Source: WS-7 sp035635575 (GTDB lineage: Bacteria; Eisenbacteria; RBG-16-71-46; SZUA-252). Taken from it: 13,649 nt of DNA. This document shows positions 1 to 6,200 of this stretch, one piece after another. Every line of letters starts with the position of its first letter. Position 1 is the first letter of the stretch. The position numbers were made by a program, and so were the translations under genes. The notes under the pieces are model-generated. The model was not told the origin of the DNA. It did not search any database and saw nothing but the letters and a program-made list of their open reading frames with translations. Where the stretch lies: NCBI GenBank assembly GCA_035635575.1, contig DASQAV010000028.1, forward strand, positions 1 through 13,649, given 5' to 3'.

Positions 1-542
1 ATCCCGGAGATCAGATGACCGAAGGCCGTGTAATGCCCGTCGAGATGGGGTGCGTTGCCGTGCATGACGAAGAACTGGGAGCCCGCGGAGTTCGGCGTTC
101 CGGTGTTCGCCATGGAGAGAACGCCCTTCACGTGCTCATGCGTGTTGAACTCGTCGTTGATGTTGTATCCGGGTCCGCCCGATCCGAGATTGGTAGCGTT
201 CTGATTCTTGGAGTTGGGATCGCCTCCCTGGATCATAAACCCCTTGAGGATGCGATGGAAACCGGTGCCGTCATAGAAGCCCTGTCGCGCGAGCTTCTTG
301 AAGTTGGCCACCGTCGCCGGAGCCTCCTTGTCCCAGAACTCCACGACCATGCGTCCCTTCGAGGTCTCCATGACCGCGACCTCATTCACCTTCGGGGCCG
401 CTTTCGCCTTGGCCACGGGCTTCACCGCGGGCTTCGCCGCTGGCGGCGCCTTGGCCGCCGGATCCTCCGCGTAGGCGGCGCCGGCAACCAGCAGGCTCAG
501 GGCCGCACCCAGGAACATCGTTCGCGCGTTCTTCGAAATCAT
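1..542 (-). CDS. Exported cyclophilin-type peptidyl-prolyl cis-trans isomerase (3' end cut by window)
   Basis: Catalyses cis-trans isomerisation of Xaa-Pro bonds, helping proteins fold, probably in the periplasm or outside the cytoplasmic membrane. The 180 complete codons in the window begin with a signal peptide (residues 1 to about 25, cleavage after AYA) and an Ala/Lys/Pro-rich linker (about 27-51). The cyclophilin fold follows: 'VMETSKGRMVVEFW', the catalytic 'FHRI' with Arg97, 'QGGDPN' at 105-110, 'SQFF' at 155-158 and 'LDGHYTAFG' at 167-175. His replaces the Trp of human CypA in the last motif, as in many bacterial single-domain forms. The C-terminus is missing; family length suggests only 20-40 residues are lost. 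The ATG at 542 is preceded by GAGGAGG at good spacing, which fixes the start. It is the last visible gene of an operon with two secreted TPR proteins, 72 bp after the TPR lipoprotein. Family assignment is secure; location rests on the signal peptide. Confidence 0.93.
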   Translation of the reverse strand, partial: MISKNARTMFLGAALSLLVAGAAYAEDPAAKAPPAAKPAVKPVAKAKAAPKVNEVAVMETSKGRMVVEFWDKEAPATVANFKKLARQGFYDGTGFHRILKGFMIQGGDPNSKNQNATNLGSGGPGYNINDEFNTHEHVKGVLSMANTGTPNSAGSQFFVMHGNAPHLDGHYTAFGHLISG

Positions 543-564
543 CTGAAATCCTCCTCGGTCGTAG

Positions 565-620
565 GTTCCCGCCCGCAGCTCGGGCGTTGCTTGTTTTCGC
601 CCCGAACTCGGGCGTTACTT
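565..620. repeat. 28-bp imperfect tandem repeat, each unit with a small hairpin
   Basis: Two directly adjacent 28-bp units, 565-592 and 593-620, match at 22 of 28 positions. Each contains a GC-rich inverted repeat: cgcccg/cgggcg at 570-575/581-586, and a five-pair stem at 598-602/610-614. The right-hand unit includes the last Lys codon and TAA stop (TTA at 615-617 on the plus strand) of the TPR lipoprotein gene. The left unit has CAA where the stop would be. No T-run follows on the transcribed strand, so these are not ordinary intrinsic terminators. They sit in the mRNA between the TPR lipoprotein and the isomerase. Confidence 0.6.
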
Positions 621-1895
621 CGATTGGAGCAGCCGCACGATGCGGCGCTGCCGCTCCAGCTCCCGCTTGGCAGCGTCGGCGTACGCGGGATCCCCCAGAG
701 CCGCCTCGAAGACCGGGATGGCGTCCTTGTGGCGGCCCAGCTTGTCCAGCGCCTGGGCCCAGCAGAAATGCAGGCAGGCGCTCGCGCTGTCCGCCGCCAG
801 CCCTTCGTGGGCGACGGAGATCGCGCTCTCGTACCGGTTGGCTTCGTAGAAGGCGTACGCCATGTTGCAGTAAACCCCTTTGTAGTTCTCCTTGTCCAGC
901 CGAACCACCTCGCGAAACTGCTCCACGGCGCGGTCCACCCGGTTCGACTTGGCGTAGGCCTGCGCCAGGTAGTAGCGATCGACCGTTCCCAGGGAATCCC
1001 GGATGGCTTCGTAGTGGTTGATGGCGAGCGGATAGCGCTCCAACTTGAAGTTTACCCAGGCCAGCTGCTTTTTCGCCGACAAATCGAGCGGCGCCAGCTG
1101 GAGAAGCTTCGTATACGCCGCCGCCGCTTCGGCATAGAGGCCGGCCCGGATGGCGCAGTTCGCCAGCCCCCGGGTCACGTCCTCGTCGCGCGGGTTCAGC
1201 TCCGCCGCCTTGTAGTAGGACGACATCGCCGCGGGGCTGTTCCCCTTGCGCGAATAGACCTCGCCGAGCGTCTGATGCACGCGCGAGAGCGCCACCGGAT
1301 CCTCCCGCGCCATCCGCATGGATCGCGTGCAGAGGTCCTCCGCTTCCGAATACTCCCCGATGTCGGTCAGCGAGCGCGCCAGGGAGAGGCGTGACTCGAG
1401 GTTCTCGGGCGCCATGGCGACCGCCTGGCGATAGGCTGCCGCCGCGCGGTCCAGGTCGCCTGTGGCGGCGTAGGCGTCCCCGAGCGCCTGGAAGGCAGGG
1501 ATGATCTGGCTCGGGAGCTTGGTCGCGCGCTCCAGGAGCGGAACCGCCTCCGAATAGCGTCCCTGCCGGACCGCGACGCGTCCCAGCCCCGCGACCGCCT
1601 CCATGGAGCCGGGGTCGGCTTCGAGGGCGAGGCGGTACAGGCGCTCGGCCTCGTCCAGCTGCCCCCGCCGCACGAGCTCGTTCGCGGCCTCGACGTTGCG
1701 GCGTGACTCCTGGGACCGAGAGAGCGGCTTCTCGGCGGTCGCGGCCGTCTCGGACCCGGGAGCCGGAGCCGGATTCTGGGCGACGCCCGCGGACGAGGAT
1801 GCGGCGGGCGGCCTCCCGTGCGAGGCGCAGCCACAGCAGAAGAGAACGATCGAGATGGCGACGAATGGAGTGAGGCGTGAGGGACGCGTCAGCAT
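615..1895 (-). CDS. TPR-repeat putative lipoprotein (426 aa)
   Basis: A protein-protein interaction scaffold of unknown partner, predicted to be exported. The N-terminus has basic residues (Arg4, Arg7), a hydrophobic stretch (about 9-20) and Cys-Cys-Gly-Cys at 20-23. Cys23 is a possible lipidation site, although Cys at -3 and -2 departs from the usual lipobox. A Pro/Ala/Ser-rich linker follows (about 28-55). The rest, about 65 to 420, is tetratricopeptide repeats with typical 'A...LGDAYAATGDLDRAAAAYRQAVAMAPEN' spacing. There is no catalytic motif. The frame is open back to 2261, but ATG 1895 is chosen because it has AGGAGG nine bases upstream and starts the signal sequence; the extension runs antiparallel in coding style and into the upstream TPR gene. 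It lies 55 bp after that TPR gene and 72 bp before the isomerase, suggesting co-transcription. TPR identity is firm; function is unknown. Confidence 0.88.
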   Translation of the reverse strand: MLTRPSRLTPFVAISIVLFCCGCASHGRPPAASSSAGVAQNPAPAPGSETAATAEKPLSRSQESRRNVEAANELVRRGQLDEAERLYRLALEADPGSMEAVAGLGRVAVRQGRYSEAVPLLERATKLPSQIIPAFQALGDAYAATGDLDRAAAAYRQAVAMAPENLESRLSLARSLTDIGEYSEAEDLCTRSMRMAREDPVALSRVHQTLGEVYSRKGNSPAAMSSYYKAAELNPRDEDVTRGLANCAIRAGLYAEAAAAYTKLLQLAPLDLSAKKQLAWVNFKLERYPLAINHYEAIRDSLGTVDRYYLAQAYAKSNRVDRAVEQFREVVRLDKENYKGVYCNMAYAFYEANRYESAISVAHEGLAADSASACLHFCWAQALDKLGRHKDAIPVFEAALGDPAYADAAKRELERQRRIVRLLQSK

Positions 1896-1950
1896 GAGTT
1901 CGTGCCTCCTAGGGACATGGCCAGAGCCAGGGTCTCGGGAGTGACGTGAA

Positions 1951-2868
1951 CTAATGCTGCTCGGTCGTGACTCCCGTGGGCCGCTGGGTCTGTTTCCCTT
2001 GCTGGGCGCTGAGAAACTCCTCGAGAATCTGGATACTGCTCTTCGCGGTCTCCGCGACCTGCGTCGTGGAATCGATCGCCACGACCGTTCTCCAGTACGA
2101 GAGCGCCTGCTTGAAGATCTGGGCGTCCGCGAACGCGATGCCCAGGTTGTAGTTCGCTTCCTGATTCCGTGGATCGTACCGGAGCGCCTTCCGGTAGAGA
2201 TCCGTCGATTCGGGGATGCGCTGCTGCGTGTACCGCGCGTTTCCCAGATTCGTGAGCGCACGCACGTTGGTCGAATCGATCGCGAGCGCCTTCTGGTAGT
2301 CCTGGATGGCTTCGTCGGTCTTGCCCAGCTCGCCCTGGATGAGGGCCATGCTGACCCACGCGTCCGCGAGCGGAGGCGTGAGCTCGGTGGCCTTCCGGAA
2401 CTCGCCGAGCGCGTCGTCCCGCCGCCCCTTGCCCAGGTAGAAATTCCCCACGTTGAAGTGCGCGCCCGGATCGTTGGGGTTCAGCTTGAGCGCCTTCCGG
2501 AATTCGCGTTCTCCGTCCTCGGGCCGTTTGAGATCCATGTACGCCGCCCCGAGACTGACATGGGCGACGGAGTTGTTGGGGTCGAGAGCTACCGTCTTCT
2601 GGAACGCCAGGACGGCGTCCTGGTAGCGGCCGGCCCGGCGGTAGGCGCCGCCGAGCGCCAGGTAGGCATTGGAATCTTTCGGCGATTTTTTCGTAAGCTG
2701 AAGCGCTTCTTCGATGGAAACCGTGGAGATGTTGGAAGGAGCGGAGCGCGCGGGCGGTTTCATGGCTGCCTTCATGGTCGTTTGCGCATGAGCGATCCCC
2801 GCCACGAGGAATATTGCAATGGCGCCCCCAAGGGCGATACGTTTTCCGAGAGTACCGAGCAGGATCAT
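1951..2868 (-). CDS. Secreted TPR-repeat protein (305 aa)
   Basis: An exported scaffold protein with no enzymatic motif. It has a clear Sec signal peptide (residues 1-29: basic Lys9-Arg10, hydrophobic 11-26, cleavage after AHA), then a short Pro/Ala linker. Six consecutive 34-residue tetratricopeptide repeats follow from about 66 to 269, each with the Leu-Gly-x-x-Tyr and Ala-x-x-x-Tyr/Phe-x-x-Ala positions and ending Asp-Pro-Asn-Asn or similar. A charged tail rich in Gln and Thr (about 280-305) ends it. The ATG at 2868 is chosen because it opens directly into the signal peptide; a TTG at 2892 would add eight residues. Neither has a convincing Shine-Dalgarno. First gene of the apparent operon that continues with a second TPR protein and a cyclophilin. 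Partner proteins cannot be read from the sequence. Confidence 0.88.
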   Translation of the reverse strand: MILLGTLGKRIALGGAIAIFLVAGIAHAQTTMKAAMKPPARSAPSNISTVSIEEALQLTKKSPKDSNAYLALGGAYRRAGRYQDAVLAFQKTVALDPNNSVAHVSLGAAYMDLKRPEDGEREFRKALKLNPNDPGAHFNVGNFYLGKGRRDDALGEFRKATELTPPLADAWVSMALIQGELGKTDEAIQDYQKALAIDSTNVRALTNLGNARYTQQRIPESTDLYRKALRYDPRNQEANYNLGIAFADAQIFKQALSYWRTVVAIDSTTQVAETAKSSIQILEEFLSAQQGKQTQRPTGVTTEQH

Positions 2869-2901
2869 GGATGCTTGTAGGTCTGAGTTCAACGCCGGGT
2901 T

Positions 2902-2930
2902 ACGCTATCGACTCTGTACCCCGAAGTCAA
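2902..2930 (-). promoter_or_regulatory. Candidate sigma70 promoter for the TPR/isomerase operon
   Basis: On the minus strand, TTGACT (2925-2930, five of six to the -35 consensus) is separated by exactly 17 bp from TAGCGT (2902-2907, three of six to the -10 consensus). Predicted transcription start is near 2895, leaving a leader of roughly 26 bases before ATG 2868. A 7-bp inverted repeat, ccgggtt at 2895-2901 and aacccgg at 2929-2935, flanks it. The -10 is weak, so this remains a candidate. Confidence 0.4.
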
Positions 2931-3050
2931 CCCGGTTCTCCCCTGGAATCTACGTAGGAGGGAATGCCAAAGCCCCCCGCTGGCGATTTCGGGCCATGGC
3001 GAGGTGGGTAACTCGGGGCAGAATCAGGCGCTCTCGACAAGGAGTCCATC

Positions 3051-3323
3051 ATGTGCAGGAACATCCGAACGCTCTTCAACTTCGACCCTTCGGCCACGGA
3101 CGAGGAGGTGCGTGCCGCCTCCCTCCAGTTCGTCCGGAAGATCAGCGGCTTCACGAAGGCCTCCCAGTCCAACCAGGCCGCGTTCGATCTCGCGGTCACC
3201 GAGGTCGCCCGGGCAGCCGGGAAACTGCTCGATCACCTGACCACGACGGCGCCTCCCAAGGACCGCGAAGCCGAGGCGGCGAAAGCCAAGGCGCGGGCGG
3301 TCGAGAGGTTCGGGGCGCGCTAG
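3051..3323 (+). CDS. DUF2277 family small protein (90 aa)
   Basis: A short, probably cytoplasmic protein of the DUF2277 family, whose biochemical role is not known to me. The N-terminus 'MCRNIRTLFNFDPSATDEEV' is the family hallmark, and the body 'SLQFVRKISGFTKAS', 'AVTEVARAAGKLLDHL' and 'TTAPPKDREAEA' matches the usual full length of about 90 residues. It ends in a charged Ala/Arg/Lys helix. No signal peptide or membrane segment is seen. ATG 3051 has AAGGAG about eight bases upstream, so the start is secure. It stands alone on the plus strand between two minus-strand operons. Its TAG stop (3321-3323) overlaps the stop of the DoxX gene on the other strand. I found no convincing promoter in the 182 bp between it and the divergent TPR gene. 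Confidence 0.88.
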   Translation: MCRNIRTLFNFDPSATDEEVRAASLQFVRKISGFTKASQSNQAAFDLAVTEVARAAGKLLDHLTTTAPPKDREAEAAKAKARAVERFGAR

Positions 3324-3715
3324 GGCTTCCCTCCGCGCCGCTGCGCGATCCAGTGATCCAGGCTCCAGGGTCCCGGACCGTTGCCCCACAGGAAGAGATA
3401 GATGAAGCAGAAGAGAACCGCGGGCTCGCCGTGGTTCTGGATGGGCCAGAACCCGCTCGGGAAATGGCCGATGAAGTACGCGAATGCCATCTCACCCGAC
3501 AGGATGAACGCAACCGGTCTCGTGAAGAGGCCCAGCAAGATCAAGGTCCCGCCCACGAGCTCCAGCACGCCCGCGATGTAGAGGAGCGGGGTCATCGGCA
3601 CGCCGGGCGGCATTCCGCCGAACCAGCCGAGAAGCTTCATGCCTCCGGGAAAGATGAAGAGAAACCCGGCCACGATCCGAAGCAGCGAATGAGTGATGCC
3701 CGCGATACGGCCCAT
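3320..3715 (-). CDS. DoxX family integral membrane protein (131 aa)
   Basis: A small four-helix membrane protein of the DoxX/DoxD-like family. Members are linked to redox or sulfur metabolism and oxidative-stress membrane complexes in some bacteria, but a role here cannot be assigned. Predicted membrane segments are about 10-28, 46-66, 68-88 and 103-117. Family features visible are 'LLRIVAGFLFIFPGGMKLLGWFGG' near the start, 'AGVLELVGGTLILLGLFTRPVAFILS' in the middle with the conserved Glu, and a Trp-rich C-terminus ('GNGPGPWSLDHWI'). ATG 3715 is preceded by AGGAGG nine bases upstream; an in-frame TTG at 3745 would add only a non-hydrophobic Arg-rich stretch. It lies 55 bp downstream of the YifB gene on the same strand and is probably the last gene of that transcript. 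Its stop overlaps the DUF2277 stop by four bases. Confidence 0.9.
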   Translation of the reverse strand: MGRIAGITHSLLRIVAGFLFIFPGGMKLLGWFGGMPPGVPMTPLLYIAGVLELVGGTLILLGLFTRPVAFILSGEMAFAYFIGHFPSGFWPIQNHGEPAVLFCFIYLFLWGNGPGPWSLDHWIAQRRGGKP

Positions 3716-3770
3716 TCTTCCTTCCCTCCTGCGTGCACCGCGCAAGAATCCAGGACGGGGGCACTCTACC

Positions 3771-5291
3771 CTAGAACGCGCCCGGCGGCATCCGGTACTG
3801 AAGCGCCTCCGCCACGTGCTCCGCGCGCACCCGCTCCGAGCCGGCCAGGTCCGCGATGGTCCGCGCGACCCGGCGGGTACGGACGACGCCTCGCGCGGTA
3901 ATCCTGAAAACGTCCGCGGCCCGGCGCACGAGGGTTCGGGAATCCGGATCGAGGGGCGCGACCCGCTCCAGCGCCTTCGCGGTGAGGGCGGCGTTCCTCG
4001 CGACTCCGGGGATCCTGCGCGACGCGGCCGCGCGGGCGCGGATCACGCGGTCGCGCACGGCGGACGACGGCTCGCCGGGCGCGCCCCGGAAGAGGTCGTC
4101 CATCGCCACCGCCGGCACCTCGAGGATGAGATCGATCCGGTCCAGCACCGGGCCGGAGACCTTGGACCAGTAGCGCGAGGCCGCCTGGGCCGCACACCGG
4201 CAGACGCGACGCGTGTCGCCGCGGAATCCACACGGACAGGGATTCATCGCGGCCACGAGAGAGAAGCAGGCCGGAAAGACCGTCGCGCCGCCGACGCGCG
4301 CGATCGACACGTGCCCTTCCTCGAGCGGCTGGCGCAGCGCCTCGAGCGCGTTCCGGTGGAACTCGGGCAGCTCGTCCAGAAAGAGGACGCCGCGGTGGGC
4401 CAGGCTCACCTCGCCGGGGAGCGGGCCCCGGCCTCCCCCGACGAGCCCCGCCTCCGAGATCGTGTGGTGAGGCGCCCGGAAGGGCGGAGCCTGGATCAGC
4501 CCCGCGCCCGGCGGAAGCCGTCCCGCGACGGAATGGATGGTGCTCACCTCCACCGCCTCCTCGCGCGTGAGGGGCGGGAGGATGCCGGGCAGACGTTTCG
4601 CGAGCATCGTCTTCCCCGAGCCGGGCGGCCCGACCAGGAGCAGGTTGTGTCCGCCCGCGGCGGCCACCTCGAGCGCGCGGCGCGCCAGGATCTGGCCGCA
4701 CACCTCGGAGAGGTCCGGGGTCTCGGCGCGAGCCGCATCTTCCAGTGACGGCGGCGCGGGTTCGCGATCCTCACACGTCTCGGAAGGCTCGTCGCCGCGA
4801 AGCTCGCGCAGGCAGCCGAGGGTGAGCACGGACACGCCTCCGATCGCGCGCGCTTCGCGGGCGTTCTCCCGAGGGATCCAGACCGGCCCTCGCCCCTCGC
4901 GGCTCGCGGCCGCCATGACCGCCAGGATGCCGCGCACGCCGCGCAGCGTCCCGTCGAGCGCCAGCTCCCCCACGAACACGCCGGATTCGAGCGACGCGCC
5001 GCGAGGAATCTGACCGGAGGCGAGGAGCAGCGCAACCGCGATGGGGAGATCGAACCGCGCGCCCTCCTTGCGCACGTGCGCGGGCGCGAGGTTCACGGTG
5101 ATCTTGCGGGCCGGAAACTCGAAGCCGCAGTTCCGGAGCGCGGCCAGAACGCGCTCGCGGCTTTCACGAACCGCCGCGTCGGGAAGCCCCACGATCGAGA
5201 AGGTGGGCAGCCCCGCGCCGAGGTCCGCTTCGACCTCGACGAACAGGCCCTGGATTCCTTGCGTGGTGCAGCTCAGGACGCGCGCGAGCAT
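3771..5291 (-). CDS. YifB/ComM-type Mg-chelatase-like AAA+ ATPase (506 aa)
   Basis: Belongs to the YifB/ComM family. The Vibrio cholerae member ComM is a hexameric branch-migration helicase that helps integrate DNA during natural transformation; related proteins are widespread also in non-competent bacteria. The N-terminal ChlI-type domain (about 1-170) has the expected 'FSIVGLPDAAVRESRERV' and 'NLAPAHVRKEGARFDLPIA'. The AAA+ Mg-chelatase domain follows, with Walker A GPPGSGKT at 221-228, 'APHHTISEAGLVGGG' at 273-287, Walker B LFLDELP at 303-309, and the Cys cluster 'NPCPCGF...CRC' at 350-366. The C-terminal lid domain has 'SGPVLDRIDL' at 379-388. Length equals the family norm, and all nucleotide-binding motifs are intact. 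The frame is open upstream to 5828, but that extension lies inside the HAD gene; ATG 5291 begins the family N-terminus. It starts 31 bp after the HAD stop and lacks a strong Shine-Dalgarno, so translational coupling is possible. Confidence 0.95.
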   Translation of the reverse strand: MLARVLSCTTQGIQGLFVEVEADLGAGLPTFSIVGLPDAAVRESRERVLAALRNCGFEFPARKITVNLAPAHVRKEGARFDLPIAVALLLASGQIPRGASLESGVFVGELALDGTLRGVRGILAVMAAASREGRGPVWIPRENAREARAIGGVSVLTLGCLRELRGDEPSETCEDREPAPPSLEDAARAETPDLSEVCGQILARRALEVAAAGGHNLLLVGPPGSGKTMLAKRLPGILPPLTREEAVEVSTIHSVAGRLPPGAGLIQAPPFRAPHHTISEAGLVGGGRGPLPGEVSLAHRGVLFLDELPEFHRNALEALRQPLEEGHVSIARVGGATVFPACFSLVAAMNPCPCGFRGDTRRVCRCAAQAASRYWSKVSGPVLDRIDLILEVPAVAMDDLFRGAPGEPSSAVRDRVIRARAAASRRIPGVARNAALTAKALERVAPLDPDSRTLVRRAADVFRITARGVVRTRRVARTIADLAGSERVRAEHVAEALQYRMPPGAF

Positions 5292-5322
5292 GAACCCGTT
5301 CCGGGGGAGAGCGGGTGTCCGT

Positions 5323-6090
5323 CTAGTCGGGCAGGAGCAGCGTTCGAAGCTCCTCGTGGGTGGACGCGGTGAAATCCGGGCGTGGCGGATCGGGGACCGC
5401 CACGTCGAGGGAGGCCACGATGGCGTTGAAGTGGACGGTCTGAATGCCCACTGCCTGCGCTCCCCCCACGTCGTGATAGAGCGAGTCCCCGACCATCGCG
5501 ATCTCGCCGGGCTCGAGATCCCAGCGCTCGAGGACGGCCCGAAACGCATCGGGGTGCGGCTTTCGAATGCCAAGATCCGCGGAAACGACCAGCGGGTCGA
5601 AGAATTCGGACCAGCCCAATCCGCGCAACGCACGCGTGACGTAGCGGCCACAGGTCGCATTGGAGAGCAACGCCGTCCGGATCCCTTTCCGATGCAGGCC
5701 CAGGAGCAGATCTCCGGCCCCGGGGATGCCGCGGATCCGCTCGATCTCCGCCTGGAAGAACTCCTCGACCGCGCGCTCGAGATCCGCCTCATCCAAGGGC
5801 GCGAGCTCTTGATCGAGCAGCGTCTCACGGAGCGACCGAAGCATGGGAATCTCCAAGAGCTCCCGCTCGGCGGCCCTGCGATTCCGCTCGCGCACTTCGA
5901 GGAATCGCTCCACGAACGCCTCTTCCTGTGACGGGAGCAATGCGCCCGCTCGCGCCAGAAATACGCGGAGGCGCTCCGCCCCCGGACGCGCGACGACGTC
6001 CGCGTAGTCGGTACGCAGGCTCCCGAGACTTGGGTCGACGCACACCAGCGTGTTGCCGTAGTCGAAGATGACGCCGCGAATCGGTTTCAT
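5323..6090 (-). CDS. HAD-superfamily hydrolase (255 aa)
   Basis: A cytoplasmic haloacid-dehalogenase-fold enzyme, probably a phosphatase or related hydrolase of the cap-type-1 (HAD-IA) group; the substrate is unknown. Motifs are in order: motif I 'VIFDYGNTL' with nucleophile Asp10, an alpha-helical cap (about 25-120), motif II 'TALLSNAT' with Ser143, motif III 'IRKPHPDAF' with Lys177, and motif IV 'MVGDSLYHDV' with Asp202 and Asp207. In motif I the usual second Asp (general acid/base) is Gly12, so a classic phosphatase mechanism is not assured. I use ATG 6090 because it places motif I ten residues in, as usual; in-frame ATGs at 6102 and 6126 are alternatives and none has a clear ribosome binding site. 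First gene of the HAD-YifB-DoxX transcript and divergent from the ketopantoate reductase. Confidence 0.9.
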   Translation of the reverse strand: MKPIRGVIFDYGNTLVCVDPSLGSLRTDYADVVARPGAERLRVFLARAGALLPSQEEAFVERFLEVRERNRRAAERELLEIPMLRSLRETLLDQELAPLDEADLERAVEEFFQAEIERIRGIPGAGDLLLGLHRKGIRTALLSNATCGRYVTRALRGLGWSEFFDPLVVSADLGIRKPHPDAFRAVLERWDLEPGEIAMVGDSLYHDVGGAQAVGIQTVHFNAIVASLDVAVPDPPRPDFTASTHEELRTLLLPD

Positions 6091-6125
6091 ACCCTGGTTC
6101 ATCGGGGTGACATCGAGGGGGCGCA

Positions 6126-6155
6126 TTGAGGATCGAGAGGCTGCGAGTGTAGACT
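6126..6155 (+). promoter_or_regulatory. Weak candidate promoter for the ketopantoate reductase gene
   Basis: TTGAGG (6126-6131) is separated by 18 bp from TAGACT (6150-6155, four of six to consensus), giving a start near 6162 and a leader of about 39 bases to ATG 6201. It overlaps the opposing -10 element of the HAD promoter at 6150-6151. The match is modest and may be chance. Confidence 0.3.
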
Positions 6156-6175
6156 TGGGGCTGAAGCCGTGTCAA
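6146..6175 (-). promoter_or_regulatory. Sigma70-like promoter for the HAD-YifB-DoxX transcript
   Basis: On the minus strand, a perfect TTGACA (-35, 6170-6175) lies 18 bp from TACACT (-10, 6146-6151, four of six). Transcription would start near 6139, giving a leader of about 50 bases to ATG 6090, or about 13 to ATG 6126. It is the best promoter match in the window and is located correctly between two divergent genes. Confidence 0.6.
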
Positions 6176-6200
6176 CCGCCCCGCCCACTCGAGGTCGTGA

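Noticed and set aside
15..1394. 459-codon plus-strand open frame
   Set aside because: Antisense to the cyclophilin and TPR lipoprotein genes, both of which have clear domains, signal sequences and ribosome binding sites.
1896..2261. N-terminal extension of the TPR lipoprotein frame
   Set aside because: It overlaps the upstream TPR gene in a different frame and would bury the signal sequence; ATG 1895 has a strong AGGAGG.
1954..2880. 308-codon plus-strand open frame
   Set aside because: Exactly mirrors the secreted TPR gene; Arg-rich composition without recognisable domain.
3693..4748. 351-codon plus-strand open frame
   Set aside because: Antisense to the YifB gene with its intact Walker motifs.
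5292..5828. N-terminal extension of the YifB reading frame
   Set aside because: The extra residues are Arg/Ser-rich, lie inside the HAD gene in another frame, and precede the conserved family N-terminus at ATG 5291.
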